A program made the translations under genes and the position numbers. This document shows positions 31,145-44,094 of a stretch of DNA of 64,000 nucleotides, in pieces; the first letter of the stretch is position 1, and each line of letters opens with the position of its first letter. The DNA is from Cynocephalus volans (taxonomy: Eukaryota; Chordata; Mammalia; Dermoptera; Cynocephalidae): the NCBI RefSeq assembly GCF_027409185.1, contig NC_084468.1, forward strand, positions 103,974,001-104,038,000. Reading direction: 5' to 3'. The notes beneath the pieces are model-generated. The model ran no database searches and was not told the DNA's origin. It saw only the letters and a list, made by a program, of their open reading frames with translations.

Positions 31145-33189
31145 ATACATGCTATACATGCTATAAAAGAGAAAGGAGACAGAAAGATATGCTGAAAAGA
31201 AAGTCAGCTGGTGACTAAGAAAAAGATTTGCCTAGAGGTGGTAAGACCTGAAAATCCAATTTATGCTAAATTGTTTGGGCCCTAAGCCTTCTCTTCCCTC
31301 CAGTTCGGTCCAGCACCCATTTAATTTAAATCAGTGTTTTCAGGAGGCAGCTCTCCTTCTCAGTCCTGTCCTTCTTTTATTGGGATGCAGAAGCGAGGTA
31401 AACATCTATACTAAATTCTGAGCTTCTTGAGAATAAGAACAGGGTCTTACTCCTCATAAATCTCCAAGACCTGGCTCAGGATCTGGCATGATAAATGAAT
31501 GTTTTTTAACAATTAGATAAATACATGGATGTGGCTATTAATTAATTCTGGAGGTGGAATTTTATTTATTTGTGGGATCTTTAGAATGTCCTTACTCAAG
31601 CATGCTGAGGACCTACAATATTTCTTTTGCTTCATTTGCCAAAAGGCGCCAGCAATCAGGGAGCTGCCATCTGATAACACTGCTTTCCCTTTTTCATCTC
31701 CAGCAAAAGCAATTGAAGATTTAGGTGTATATATTAAGAATTCATTATTGAAATCTCTATTATTTGTTTATTTTTCTCCAGAGCCAGTATGAACTTTACT
31801 TAGTTATAAGACTCAAAGGCAATAAAAATAGATCATTATTTTTTTTCTCTATCAAATCAAACTTGATTCCAAGTGCCTTCCCCCATAGTCCAGAGGATTC
31901 TGGGAGAGCTGTAAGGACGTGGGTTCTTAGCAGCTCCCACTAATATGCCTCTTATCCAAGTCTGCACTATCCCTTGAAGGCAGTGGCTCCATTTCTTCCT
32001 GCCATGCCAAGCTGAACCATGTAGGGGCATTTTCACCAAGGCTAGCATCCCAGCAACCATTCTCCTCTGACGTCCTGCCATATCTCCTATGGCTGGAGTA
32101 AAAAAGAGGGGAGAAGGGAGATCAAGGACCTTGACTAATCTTACCCTGGTAACTCACTAAGTCAAACTTCACTTCTCTAAGCTTTCAACATTTTAATGTA
32201 TGTTGTCCCCTCACAATTTCTTCATATGGCTAGAAGGCCTGGAAACTCTGATGGACTCCTGCTTTGCTCTTTTATTTTGGTGTTACATTTCATGTGTTTC
32301 TAGTCTTCCGATGTCTAGGCCCAAAGATTCCTTTCTATATAAAGGCCTGACTCCCCAGTTTGTAGGCCTGAAGATGCAGAATGCTAGAGGTGAGTCAGAG
32401 TCAGTCTCAGGATACCTGTGTCAGTGCTTCCAGTCTTGACTCCCTTTTCCGTGAGCCTCATAACTCAACATAGAACAGATTCCTTTATGAAGTTACCCCA
32501 CCTAGGACCTTTCTTTGAATAGTCATGTTTCCTGGGTGATTTGGGGATAATATATTTTTTTAAAAACCTGGATAAACAAATTTATTAATTAGATTTTATT
32601 AATACATAATGCCTACTACATCTTGGACAGAAGTTATGGATGTCCTTAGTTTAACCCAAAAGTGCTCATTTCAACAAGGTTTATATTTAAGTCACCAAAA
32701 CCCCCTCTTTCATTCAACCTTTCAAACTTCTTCCAATTTTAGGTCTCTCCTCCCTCTACACCATAACCACCCACATCCCATGATAAGTAGTGGAGACATT
32801 ATCTGGAGGTAGGTAAGATGAACTTGGCTTCCGCTTAAGCCTTAGAGGCCAAATCTTAACATATTCTTATAAGTTTTGACGTCTTGTTACATACGAATGC
32901 ATCCATGAGCACAGGTAGGTTTCAGATATGTTAAGGCTTTTGACGACATTTTAACACTGAAAGTAATGTTAGACATTTTACCCATGATTAACACCAGTGT
33001 ACTAAATGAATACCAAATTTCCATATACCCTTTATGTGGGTTAGAGGAAAAGTAAGCCCAAAATATTCTAAGATAAAAGCAAGTTATATTGTCATCCTGT
33101 TGAATAAGATCATGATGGCTATAATAATATCTATTCCATTTATCGATGTCTCTATTATTACATAATTGAAAAAGCAAATAGGAACATCA
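31145..33189. other. Intergenic sequence with an L2 fragment, otherwise unassigned
   Basis: An L2 3' fragment lies at about 31,415-31,530 (GAGCTTCTTGAGAATAAGAA, CAGGATCTGGCATGATAAAT). No gene supported; frames at 31,529-32,812 show no known domain. Confidence 0.45.
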
Positions 33190-33645
33190 AGGCATCACGA
33201 AGGTTGCAACTGCTGGAAGCAATCCCCCCACCTCTACCCATAGGTCTGGGGGAACAAAAAACTTAGAATTAGTAAAACTTGGAAATTTGAAGGTGGGACT
33301 TCGTGGGGCCCGGCCAGACTTCACAGCGGGGGGATGCCTCTCAGCTGGTGCTGGTGTCTCCAGGGGGGCGTGACGGGACTGGTTCTGCAAGGGCAGGAAT
33401 ATCTACGGACTGGAGTCAGCTGCGGCCGCTGGGACGAACTGCGGTTGCAACGCGAAGCAGGTGGGAGCAAGTCCTTTTCGCTTTCCCGGTCTGCAGTCTC
33501 CCTCCAGCGCCCTCTATTGACAGACATAACGCGGAGCAGCTGGCAAAACGCTGTTTGAGCGTCTGGGGCTGAAGCTCGGTAAAGCCGAGAAATGGAAGGG
33601 TGGGTTTAAAACTGAGAAACACAGTTTAATAATTGGCATATTGAC
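33190..33645. other. GC- and CpG-rich segment, probably an old interspersed repeat
   Basis: A local CpG cluster at about 33,300-33,590 in AT-rich surroundings. Phrases such as CCAGCGCCCTCTATTGACAG and CAGCTGGCAAAACG remind me of a mammalian repeat I cannot name. Overlapping frames on both strands follow from composition. Confidence 0.4.
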
Positions 33646-34340
33646 TGAGCATAAAAACCTTGTGGAATATATTTAGTGGGTGGATGGTAAAGGGACCACA
33701 AAAAATATGGCAGAATCAGGTTCGTAAGCGTCAGAGGACACAGGAGGTCTTTTAACAGCATTAAGTATTAAGTGGCTGAAGAAAGACCTTTTGTTTCATG
33801 ATTTAAATTTGACTAAGGAGGCGTGTCACTGAAACAGACGCTAGGTTATTATAAATAAGTGCAGTACATGTTACCACTCTTTCAAAACGTTGGCAATAAA
33901 AAACCTGATATCAAGGTTAAGAAAAAGTGATTTTTTTTTTTTTTTTTGAGTGGGGGAAAGGAGAAATGATAAGGCATTTCTTTGGTAAAGAAGAGATACT
34001 TTCTTAAAGATGGAAAAGAATGGGTTAAAGGAAAAAAAATGTGAAAAGGAAGGAAGTAGAAAGAGGTTTAATTTTAACCAGATCATAAGGTAAGTGATAA
34101 GGTGTTTTGCTGAGAATGAATGTGGTGGGGGTGGAATTGGGACCCAGAAGAGTGAAGGGGATCAGAACACTTCATGTGTGGAATTTAATAGGGGCAGAAA
34201 AACTTCATACCTGAGACTGTAAGAATATAACAAAATGATTTTAGAAAATGTCTAAACCAGTCAGGAAAAAGAACTCTATACACTTTGGGGTGTGTCTGTA
34301 TGTGTGTCTTAGTCTCCAGTTTTGTCTTTCTAACCCATGG
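33646..34340. other. Intergenic sequence, nothing recognised
   Basis: A-rich plus strand with a T-run at about 33,931-33,947; no supported feature. Confidence 0.5.
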
Positions 34341-34344
34341 TTTT

Positions 34345-34560
34345 TCAGTTGTGATACTATTGACATTTTGGCCCAGATAATTCATCATTTGAGGTGTAGG
34401 GGTGTCCCGTGTACTGCAGGATGTTTAGCTGCATTCCTGGCCTCTCATTAAATGCCAGTAGCTATGCCCCCCTTCACACCTTGACAATCAAAAATGTCTC
34501 CAGACATTATCAAATGTCCCCTGGAGGCAAAATTACCCTTGGTTGGGAACCACTGCTCTA
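34345..34560 (-). mobile_element. MER20 (hAT-Charlie non-autonomous transposon)
   Basis: On the plus strand: CTATTGACATTTTGGCCCAG, CTGCAGGATGTTTAGCTGC, ATGTCTCCAGACATTATCAA, GTCCCCTGGAGGCAAAAT and GGTTGGGAACCACTG, in the order of reversed MER20. Confidence 0.85.
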
Positions 34561-34727
34561 GCATCACTAGATCAACAAACGCTTTGCTAATTTCTTCTTT
34601 CCCAGCAGCAGTCCTCTCTCTAAGCAAAGCCTATCCTGGATTCAGCCTCTTGCCCTTCTCTGAAGTGTTGGCACCCTCTAGTCCTAGTTGGTTCAGCTCT
34701 TCTGTTGTCTTTAAACAGATTTTTTAA

Positions 34728-34747
34728 TATTATTATTATTATTATTT
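34728..34747. repeat. (ATT)n microsatellite
   Basis: Short TAT/ATT run just left of the next transposon fragment. Confidence 0.7.
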
Positions 34748-34871
34748 GGCTTTTCTAGTAAGTAGTGCTCTATGGAGTTTTGTTCTGCTGGAAGGTATCC
34801 CCTAACATCCAGAAACAAATTTCAAGGAACTTTTTAAAAAATTCTTTTACTTAGTTCTATTTTTTCTGTAG

Positions 34872-35065
34872 TCTGAGGGATCAGCAAACCTCAGCCTAAA
34901 TCTGTGGGCCAAATCCAGCTGTTGCCTGTTTTGAAAATAAACTTTTATTGCAACACAGTCACACCCATTCATTTACGTATTGCCTATGGCACCTTTTGTA
35001 CTAAGACCATAGAGGAGTTTCTAGAGACCATATGGCCTGTGGGCCACAATTTGCCAATACTTGCT
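34872..35065 (+). mobile_element. hAT-type non-autonomous DNA transposon, nearly full length
   Basis: ATCAGCAAACCTCAGCCTAA, GGGCCAAATCCAGCTG, AATAAACTTTTATTGCAACA and TTTACGTATTGCCTATGGC belong to a common mammalian family. The 3' half of another copy is at 8165-8322. Confidence 0.7.
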
Positions 35066-37812
35066 CTTGATCTTAAACACTTTCAAGGTAGGAACCGAGT
35101 TTGTATCTATGGTATTTAATATATCATAGCTGAATAGCTTCAAGTTTAATTTTTTTAGATTTATCTAAAAATATAAATTAAACAATTTTTTTTTCAAATG
35201 ACTAAATACAATAAAAAACAAAACAAAACACCTCATTGTCTGCATTGTTATGTATTGTGTGAGTCAATGGCATGGTTGGTTAAAGAATAATGCCAAAGAG
35301 CATTTTAAGATTACAGATCTAATTCCTGGCTGCTCCAGTTAGTTTCTTTCTCTTATTTCAATCATAGACTGCTCCTTCACTACCCATGTTGCAAAAATGT
35401 GTTATTTGTTACAAGGATAAATAGAAAAACATGAATTAATGCTTTAGTACCAATCAGTCATGCCCACAGATTAAAAAAAAAAAAAAAAGCAGTACATTTA
35501 TTAAAAGTAGTTTTGTTGCTTCATCTTTTCTCATATACCTTTTTTACATTATACACGTTACATGTTTTCTCTTTGACAATCATCTGAAAAATATAATTTA
35601 TATGTGATATATTTGATAATTTCATATTTGACAATAAAAATGCCTTCTATTTAGTTTCTTTCAGAAGCAGATAGCCCTTGAAATAGTAACCTTTTTCTAC
35701 CCCTTCATTAACAGGCACAACAAATGAGGTGGAGGTAATTAGTATAACTTTTTGTCAAAAATGGGCTTGTAAATTGAGGAAAAGAAATCATTTACTAGCT
35801 CGAGGTGGTTGCGATTAGTTGTCCTTGAACTAAAATAATGTTTGTGTACCCTGTCTGCCAATACCATGGTTCTCTGTATACTTCCACTTCAAAATCTTAT
35901 AATTCTTATTGAAGATTTTTTCTACCAATCTTTAATGATTTTTTTGACATTATCCTGAGCTCATTTTGCATCTTCAGTATTAATGTCTGTGTATTTGTCA
36001 TTCCATTAATTCTGTGACAACAGCATACTTAACATACTATAAATCTTATCAGTCTTTGAACAAAAATAACTTGAAACTCTAAAACAGTGTTATTTTGTGG
36101 TTTTGAGTTGCCTCTGTACCTGGGTAGTATCTATAATTTACTTGCCTTCTGAAGGCTATTGATAATCTTTAATGCTTTACATCCCAGGGGTTCCTCAGCC
36201 AAAACAATTTTGTAATGAAACTAAAGGGTTTGTTTTTCAAATGAATGGTTATACTAACTAGAAAGCATGCCTCTGCTTTACTGGGCTTAAAACAAGGTAT
36301 CTCACATCATTCTAACATCTGGATTTCATTTATTACTAAGGCAGGATAAGATGGATTAGGAAAAAATGAAGTGAAATCAGTTTTAATGATCATTATCTGA
36401 TTTTAGTTTTGGACTAACAATTTTCCTCTATGTCTAAATCAGGCTCTGTCATGTTTAACTTTGAATAAAAGTGTATACTTCATAGGGAAAAAAGTTACAG
36501 TGACCTAATCTACTTCTCTTCTCCTTCTGACTTAACAAAAACTACTTAATTAATAAAAAATGTTGGCATAAGGGACATAATCTTATTTAAAATTTCTGTG
36601 CAAAGGCTCTGTTGGATTTCACATTTTAAAAAAATTAGATGCAGTTATTAAAACATTTTATCCCTCTAAAAACATAATATACTTGGTCTGGATTCTATAA
36701 CTTTTCAAATTAGTTATTTAAATTTGGATGACTGTTGGATTTAAAACTTGCATTTATAAATGAGATATATCAGAAATAATGTATTTGAAGTATGTCATAT
36801 GTGAATTAGATTTTCCTATAATGATAACATTACGTTGCATTTTTAGTGTCAATCTGTGCAAATTGTCATGCATGTTAATGTATCCCTTTAAAATTTTTTT
36901 CTTACATTTTCATGAAATTCAATAGATATTTGGCAGAACAGATGACTTTTCTCAAACATCACTTCAATATTTTGGTAAACAAATCTACCTTTCACTTAAA
37001 AAGGGAAAGATGGATTTTTCACACATTTTAAATTATTGTAGAAAAGGAATTTTTCATATGTGATGGTCCTATTCTCAATAATCCTAATTACTAGTATCAG
37101 CACTACAAAGGAATAAAAAGATAGTATAACTAGAAATAGTGAAAAAAGATCAGTAAGTTATTCTTTGAATGATAGACAAGCTTTTCTGGGCAGTCACATC
37201 TCTAGGATGCTGGCATAATATGCAAGTTAGAAAGAAGGAAAATGGAAGGAAATGCTATCCCTTGAGATATTTAAGTCCAGATTTGGCAAAGTGCTGGAAA
37301 ACAAAATACAGGAAAATCCCTTGAATATGTTGCCAGGGAAATGTCCTAAGTGAACTTCACGTAACTCTTCTGTGTGCCACTGATGTGGTAAAGAGGGCCC
37401 ATTCTGGTTTGCTTTTTCACTAATTGCATTGTGACGTTAGAAGATGTGTTTGACCTGGCTGCTTGTTTTCCTTTCTTTCCAGAGAGATTAGCAAATGGCA
37501 CTTAACTTGGTGGGGCTTAATGTTTGTAAGCACTTCAGGATTACAAAGAGAAAGTTATCAAAGACATAAAATGTATTGTGTCTTGTCACTCTACTAATTT
37601 GGTCAATAAAAGTTGAAATCTGAAAATGAAGTCCAAATCAGATTTAATATATTAATTTAAGTCTGCATTTAGTGCATTTCCATTTAATTCAATTTGATTA
37701 GGTGCAATTTCATTACACGTGTATTTACTGAGAAGCTATTATTGCATTCACATAACTCAGAGCCGGGACCTATAAAATTGGTTCATGGCCATGCTGGAAG
37801 TACAAGGGGTTC
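35066..37812. other. 2.7-kb intergenic stretch, largely repeat-free, nothing recognised
   Basis: AT-rich, with no gene or clear transposon. With 20,465-23,489 it is the best place in the interval to look for conserved non-coding elements. Confidence 0.5.
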
Positions 37813-38306
37813 TGAGATACAATAGGGCCTGGACTGTGAACCAAACTGACTCCATTTTCTCTGCAGAGGACACTTCGTTAGTTTTCCACTCTTCAGTCAT
37901 GAGACCTCCAGGGCGCATGATTATCTAATGGCCCACCCTGATAAAATAAACTGAGACAAGAGGGGAGCAGATATTCACTGAGCTGCAAAACCCCCTCAAG
38001 GCTCATTTCCCACTGTTGCTCTTAATCCTGTTCATGACCCCAATTGTAAAGCTACAGGATGTGGTCGGGCTCTTTTACCAGCCAGTAATCCTGCACCAAC
38101 TAGGCCGATGCTTGAGCTAGGGCTGGGTCTGGAGCTCCCAAACCCCTCAAGCCCTTTCACAGACTGGGTCACAAACCCTTCATATGCCGGGCTGGGTCCC
38201 CAAACCCCTTCACGCATGTCTTTGAGCTAGGTAACCAGCCAAAAGGTCCTTGGATCCCTAGGTTGGAAAGCATGGCTGACACCCGCCTGCCTGCTTCATC
38301 GAAAAC

Positions 38307-38382
38307 TCTCTCTCTGTGTCTCTCTGTCTCTCTGTCTCTGTCTCTGTCTCTGTCTCTGTCTCTATCTCTCTCTCTCTCTCGA
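38307..38382. repeat. (TCTCTG)n / (TC)n microsatellite
   Basis: TCTCTGTCTCTG-type run followed by TC repeats. It creates long fake Arg/Glu/Asp frames on the minus strand and Ser/Val/Leu frames on the plus strand. Confidence 0.95.
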
Positions 38383-38429
38383 ACAGCAACAAAACTAAAA
38401 AGATACATTGGCACACATGTGCACTAACT

Positions 38430-38430
<1 letters not shown>

Positions 38431-38470
<40 letters not shown>
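38431..38470. repeat. (CA)n microsatellite
   Basis: About 20 CA units about 50 bp after the TC run. Confidence 0.95.
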
Positions 38471-38472
<2 letters not shown>

Positions 38473-39084
38473 TTGCTTACAATGGATGTGCTAAAATCCA
38501 ACAGGACCAAGGGGAGGGCCCTGACCAAACCATTCTATTTTCCTAACACCCATAATTGTAAGAATTAAGTTACAGATTAACTTAAGGTCCCCATTAGGAG
38601 TTCCCACATATGCACAAAGCTTCAAGGTGACTGCTACAGTGACCCTCCTGGGATGACAACAATGAGCATCATCACCATCTTGGACCTCCTGAGCAGGCAC
38701 AAGGGCCAAAGCCCTAACTGAGCATGGGCCCATGACACAACCAGGAAGAACAGAATGGACCACCTCCAGAGGCACAGAAGGTTGACGCTGGCCTGCACTC
38801 CTTAACTCCTTTCTTATAAAGGACCCTGAACAGCTCAACTCGGAAGGTTAGCTTTCCTGTAGTTACCCTCCTTATGCATAAGTCTATCGCGTCTTTTAAT
38901 AAATGCTTGCTTTACTGCTAGGTGCATTGTTCATTTCTATGATTTTGGGACCCAAGAGCCTAATTCAGTAAAAATTCCTCTGCTTCAAGGGCAGGAAAAA
39001 AATCTCCCAAGTTCCTATCTGGTACAGCAATTTTATTAAGCCTGGATGTGCAGTATGGTGTAAAAACTCAAAACTGGGAGATAG

Positions 39085-39185
39085 GAAAGTTGATTGATCA
39101 GCAAATATTTTTGAGTTCCTCATAGGTTTCAGGCACCATTCTAGATGCTGAGGACAAAGAGAACTGAAGCAGAATCCCAGCCATG
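39085..39185 (-). mobile_element. L2 3'-end fragment
   Basis: CAGCAAATATTTTTGAGTTC and TTTCAGGCACCATTCTAGAT correspond to the reversed L2 3' end. Confidence 0.65.
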
Positions 39186-39304
39186 GTAACCTGGCTCATT
39201 TCATAGTTATGTTCAAGGGTGTGATGATATTTCTACTACTTCATGGTCCTGTGAGACCACTATAGATAGGAAAGCATTCTGAGACAAAAAAGTGATGTCA
39301 CCAC

Positions 39305-39510
39305 TGCTAACAACAATAACAATAGAGATAAACTCCTGTATTCCACCACAGTGCTAAGCATTAATTTACCTCATCTATTCCTCACAGTAGTCTTTTCTTT
39401 CCAAACATAAGGAAACTGAGGCATAGAGAGCCAAGGTAACCAGCTAGTGGGTGGCCTAGCCAGGACACAAACTCAGACCTAATTCCAAAGCCTGCTACAG
39501 AGTTGTGAGG
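39305..39510 (-). mobile_element. MIR SINE remnant
   Basis: AGTGCTAAGCATTAATTTAC, AGGAAACTGAGGCATAGAG and CCAGCTAGTGGGTGGCCTAG are in reversed MIR order. Confidence 0.85.
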
Positions 39511-39784
39511 GGTATTGAAATCTAGTCAGTTGAGCACCTACTCTTCAAACTCAGTGGTAGCCGTTTTACTCTCTTTGCTCAGTGACAGCTGGCTGCCTGG
39601 CAATAATTAGCAATTTTCTAGGAAATTCCTCACTCTCATGAAAAGCCTGCTGCACTGACCTGCAATGAAAACCTATTTCCTTCCAGAAACTCTCAACTAT
39701 TACCTTGGGACCCTTCCCCCTTCAGAGATAGCTGTGTTTCCATCTGGAAAGGACGATTTTAGGTAGCAGAGAGTATTTAAGGAA

Positions 39785-39995
39785 AGATTTATTGAGCAGT
39801 TACTATGTGTCAGGCACTTTGTTTAAAAAACAGGTGTTTAAACACATCTTATCCATCACAGCAATCTCAAAAGAGGAGAATTCTGTGGTTCAGAAAGGAC
39901 AAGGCATGCACCTGAAGCTGTGCAGAAAATAGCAGCAGAGTTAGGGTTTGAGTTCACACTGAGCCCCTGCCTCTGCCACCAGCTGTGCTGCCTCT
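39785..39995 (-). mobile_element. MIR SINE remnant
   Basis: TGAGCAGTTACTATGTGTCA and GGCACTTTG followed by CATCTTATCCATCACAGCAA are in reversed MIR order. Confidence 0.75.
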
Positions 39996-40074
39996 GAAAG
40001 GAATTATGCATTCAGCATCTTGTTTGGTCAAAATATTTTAATGATTTACATCACTGACAACCAGCACCACTGCA

Positions 40075-40375
40075 ACAACACATAGCAGGTCTCTGCTCAA
40101 ATGTCGCTTCCTCGTAACAGAAAACTTTCATTGGAGCAGCCAACCTTTCTCCATGTCCTCCCTCCCCCATTGCAGCATTATTTTTCTTCATAGCACTTGC
40201 CACCATCTGACAAAACAGTGTTATTTGTATTTATTATCTGTCCTGCCTATGGGAATATGCACTTCTAGAGGGCATGGACCTTATCTGACTTGTTAGTTTC
40301 TATATCCCTTGTGCCTAGAACAGTACTTGAAATATATAACAAACATTTGTTAAATTATATGAATGAATGAGTAAG
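40075..40375 (+). mobile_element. L2 3'-end remnant
   Basis: TCTGCTCAAATGTCGCTTCC, TTATTTTTCTTCATAGCACT, GAGGGCATGGACCTTATCTG, GCCTAGAACAGTACTTGAAA and TGAATGAATGAG follow the L2 3' end closely. Confidence 0.9.
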
Positions 40376-42470
40376 AGCAGGTTTTTAAAGGCAGAATAGA
40401 AAGCAAGCCTGTCACCTGTTGACAGCACAGTGTGGTTTACTCTGGAAAACATTTATTTCAGTGCAACATAATGTGCAATTTGAATGATACTTTTGCTTCA
40501 TAGGCTAGAAGTGATTCCCCACTTAAGAAACTACTACCCATATCTAAAATTTAGCTTCAATATAAAGCTTTACTCAGGAATCCACTGGCATTATTTATTT
40601 TACTTATTAGGTATTTTAAATATGGCTATTGCAACTTGTTAAATGTTTATTTTGACACTATAAAGATAAATATATCTATTTTTAATATTATTAGCTTTCA
40701 GAAGCCTAAGGGCAAAGCAGACATTTTAATTCACCTTGGTAAAGCTGTGGAGTAAGAGGGGTTACAAAGAATGATGTGAAAAATGAAAAGATGAGAAGAG
40801 AGCCAACTAAATTATGACAATCTAAAAAATGTTTTTATCTATGGAAAAAACTACACGAATTAATCTCTGTTGAAAGTCAAAATTCTCCCCTAATTTTGTG
40901 CGAAGTCTCCTTAAAAAAAACAAAAACCCCAAAACTAGAACTAAAACCAGTAGACAACATGGTATATGATTTTGCAGCCAATGTCCTAAAACTAGCCGTA
41001 TGACTGAACTGTGGCTCTTTTGGTAGCTAAATAAGTTTTTAGATTTTTTGTGTGTGTGTGCTTAATTTCCCTACTGTGGACTTCCTTGTTATAAATGGAC
41101 TGGGCAGGAGTAGATACAGGTTGTGTGGGATCTGTACTTTAACAATTCAGTGGTGGGAGTAGAAGGCTTTTAAGAAAAAGAATACAAATTGCAATTATAA
41201 AATTAGGTATGAAAGTGAATATTTATTTAAATGAGAAAAAAGCCCAAATTCCAAGTTTTAGAAAAGATAGTAAATGCCACAAACATGCACAATACCACAA
41301 AAATACACAAAATCCAGACAAATAACTGTATTTTTATTAATCATTTGACACATTTTTTCCCTCTATGTTTTTTGGTTGAATACTCTGATCACTTCATATG
41401 ATAATAATTCTGTAATATAATTTTTTTTACATTAACCTGTAGCATGGCTAATCAAAATTAATTTATTACTGTTAAGTGGATGTCACAATATGTCACTTCT
41501 CATATAGATATAATCACTGTAACATGGCTGCGGGTTGGTACCCATAAGCATAGGAATTCTGATAAATTCTATTTCTCATGATAGCATGGGGGGAAGGGGA
41601 AGGGGTATTAGATAGAAATTGGCAAAGGGCCACAAAAAATGTTTACTTTGTGTAACAATAAAATCAAAAAAGTGCATGGTGTGTTTATAACTGTGTGTGT
41701 TGCATTATCCAGCATTTTCCAAGAGGTCTTGTATTTGACAAGACCTCAGTGAGAAACGAATCCTTCACTGACAATTTTTATGTTTGGTGATTGGAAGATG
41801 TTTCCACAGAGTAGCTTTGGGCGCCGTACATCTCAACCTTTATTTCTCCTCACTACCCAAATACTGACACCATCAGCACCTTAGAATAGGTTGATCCACG
41901 ATAAGATCTCTGGCCTCACCTTTGATGTTTTCACACCAGGCAAATTGGCACAGCACATGTCAAAGTGCATCTGGGAGCTATTCATTCCTCCTCTGGGGCA
42001 GCTGGCAATAACTTTACATGAATGTGATTGTGAACCACATAAATATATTCCACTAATTCCCAAATGAACAAATCCCCAACTCATCTTCCCCTTAGCTGGA
42101 TTCCAAAAATGCTCGTGGCTACTCCAGTACCTCATAGAGGGGAAGTTGGAGTTGACGACAATCTTAACCAAATTTGGTTTAAGTATTTCACTTTGGCAAA
42201 TTGTAAGAAGGCATACGAACATGTGAACACATGCCGATGTGCCTTCCAGGGCTGGGAAGGAGTGCTGGGATTGAGGGTCCCGGAGGCATCAGCTTCATCA
42301 GCTTCCTATTAAATGGTTCCCTGGTAATAAGTAGGACTCTACCAGCCTTGTCTGCTCTTGCTATGGACAAAGTGTGTTTTTGCCCTGCCTCCCACTCTTC
42401 CTGCTTTTCAAATAACTGTCTCCTGATCACTGTGTCTCAGCTCAGGTAGGCTTTTTCTTGTCACCTTATG
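40376..42470. other. Intergenic sequence, nothing recognised
   Basis: AT-rich. The frames at 41,881-42,449 on both strands have no recognisable domain. Confidence 0.5.
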
Positions 42471-42705
42471 TGTATTACTCCCATCACTCTCTGCCATATC
42501 ACTCTGCTTCATTTTCTTGTTAGCCCTCACTTCTCTCTGAAACTATTTTGTTTACTTATTTATTGTCTGGCTTGTCCAGTAAAATGTGGTCTCTAAGGGA
42601 GCAGGAATCTTGTCTGTGTGGCTCATGGATACATCACCTGAACCTAGAAGAGCACCTGGCATTTATTCATTCGGATACTTTTTGAATGAATGAATGAACT
42701 ATAAA
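42471..42705 (+). mobile_element. L2 3'-end remnant
   Basis: TACTTATTTATTGTCTGGCT, GGAGCAGGAATCTTGTCTG, CCTAGAAGAGCACCTGGCAT and TTGAATGAATGAATGAAC follow the L2 3' end. Confidence 0.85.
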
Positions 42706-42844
42706 CTTGAAAATGAACTTTTTCATGAACTCAAGAGTATTATTTTATCATTTCAATTGATTTTTTTTCAATTCTAGTTCCCCATCTCACTGGATTGAGT
42801 GGAAGAGCCAGTTCAGGTATGGTTAGGACACTTTCTTCCCCAGG

Positions 42845-43208
42845 TGCTATGAATGAATGTTTGTGTTCCCCAAACATTCACATGTTGAAACCTAAGTCCC
42901 CAGTGTGATAGTATTTGGAGTTGGGGGCCTTTGGGAGGTAATTAGGTCATGAGGGTGGAGCCCTCATGAATGGGATTAGTGCTTTTGTAAGAAGAGAGAC
43001 ACAAGAGAAATGATCTCTCTTTCTTCTATGTGAGGATACAAGAAGACAGCCATCTACAAACCAGGAAGAGCACCCTCACCAGACACTGGATCTGCCAGCA
43101 CCTTGATCTTGGACTTGCTAATCTCCAGAACTAAGAGAAGTAAATTTCTGTTGTTTGAGTCATCCAGTCTGTGGTATTCTGTTATAGCAGCCCAAACAGA
43201 CTAAGACA
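42845..43208 (+). mobile_element. MLT1-type MaLR solo LTR with 5-bp target duplication
   Basis: Starts TGCTATGAATGAATGTTTG, contains TTTGGGAGGTAATTAGGTCA and AAATTTCTGTTGTTTGAGTC, and ends CAGACTAAGACA. Flanked by CCAGG at 42840-42844 and 43209-43213. 364 bp, a full-length LTR. Confidence 0.95.
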
Positions 43209-43213
43209 CCAGG

Positions 43214-43790
43214 GTTTGCAAAACTCTTGGGGTTCAACAGAGCAGCAGGTCATTAGTCATCTGCCCTCACTGGTCACTGATGTGTTCACAGTCTTGGAAA
43301 ACAGTCAGGTACCTGACTGCAGTTTCCATGACATGCATGTGGCTGAAGAAGTTTGGCAGAGGTTGGGAACCCTGCTGTTGGCATACAGTCTCCTTCCTTA
43401 GACCCTGCAGCCATTTCTCTCTGAGGCTTTGCCATGATCTCTCTGTCAGCAGCATGGTGATCCACACTGCTCTAGAGGCTCACAGACCACTAGACCATCT
43501 TTGCCAGAACTAAAGCCCTCCCTCACTCCTCTCAAGGGCACTCCCCTCGCTTTCCTCCCCTTCTGGGACAACCTGCATTATCATTTCATAGAGTTCAGGC
43601 CTTACAAAGCTGGGAATCCTTGTTACATCTTCTATTCCGGCTCAGCAGGGAAATTGTAAGGGTCTGACTACTTGCTTGCAATAGGAAGAAGGAGAAAATC
43701 TGAAGAACAAACAAAATTATTAAAATCTAAAAAATTGTCCTGTCATGTACATTTTATATATTTTTGTGTATTAGAAAGAAACTAATTGAT
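43214..43790. other. Intergenic sequence, nothing recognised
   Basis: Overlapping frames at 43,171-43,513 show no known domain. Confidence 0.5.
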
Positions 43791-43794
43791 AATT

Positions 43795-44094
43795 TGGCTG
43801 TCTGTAATCAAGGTAATTAAGTTAAAATGAGGTCATCAGGGTGGGCCCTATTTTAATTTGACTGGTGTCCTTATAAGAAGAGAGGATTAGGACATAGCCG
43901 GGTCTGAAGGAGGACTGTATGAAGACAGAGGGAGACAGTCGTCTACAAGACAAAGAGAGGAGCCTCCAAAGGAACCAACTCTGACAACACCTCGATCTCA
44001 GATTTCTAGTCTCCAGAATGTGAGATAATAAATTTCTGTTGCTTAGGCCACCCAGTCTGTGGTTCTTTGTGGTGAGCCCTCAGACAGTAACACA
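43795..44094 (+). mobile_element. MaLR LTR (MLT1/MST type), 5'-truncated
   Basis: GGTAATTAAGTTAAAATGAG, GGGTGGGCCCTATTTTAATT, GTCCTTATAAGAAGAGAGGA and AATAAATTTCTGTTGCTTAG match the second half of a MaLR LTR. Confidence 0.85.

Larger units (their letters stand above)
37813..38990 (+). mobile_element. Probable endogenous retrovirus LTR with internal microsatellites
   Basis: The left part has CAAACTGACTCCATTTTCTC, typical of U3 starts of class I ERV LTRs. The right part has CTTATAAAGGACCC at about 38,813 and AATAAATGCTTGCTTTACTG at about 38,900 with the spacing of a TATA box and a polyadenylation signal. Two microsatellites are embedded: a (TCTCTG)n-type run and a CA run. No internal viral genes are joined to it, and no target duplication was found. 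Confidence 0.45.

Noticed and set aside
38169-38546. Frames with long Arg/Glu/Asp, Ser/Val or Cys/Val repeats
   Set aside because: They are translations of the TC and CA microsatellites, not proteins.
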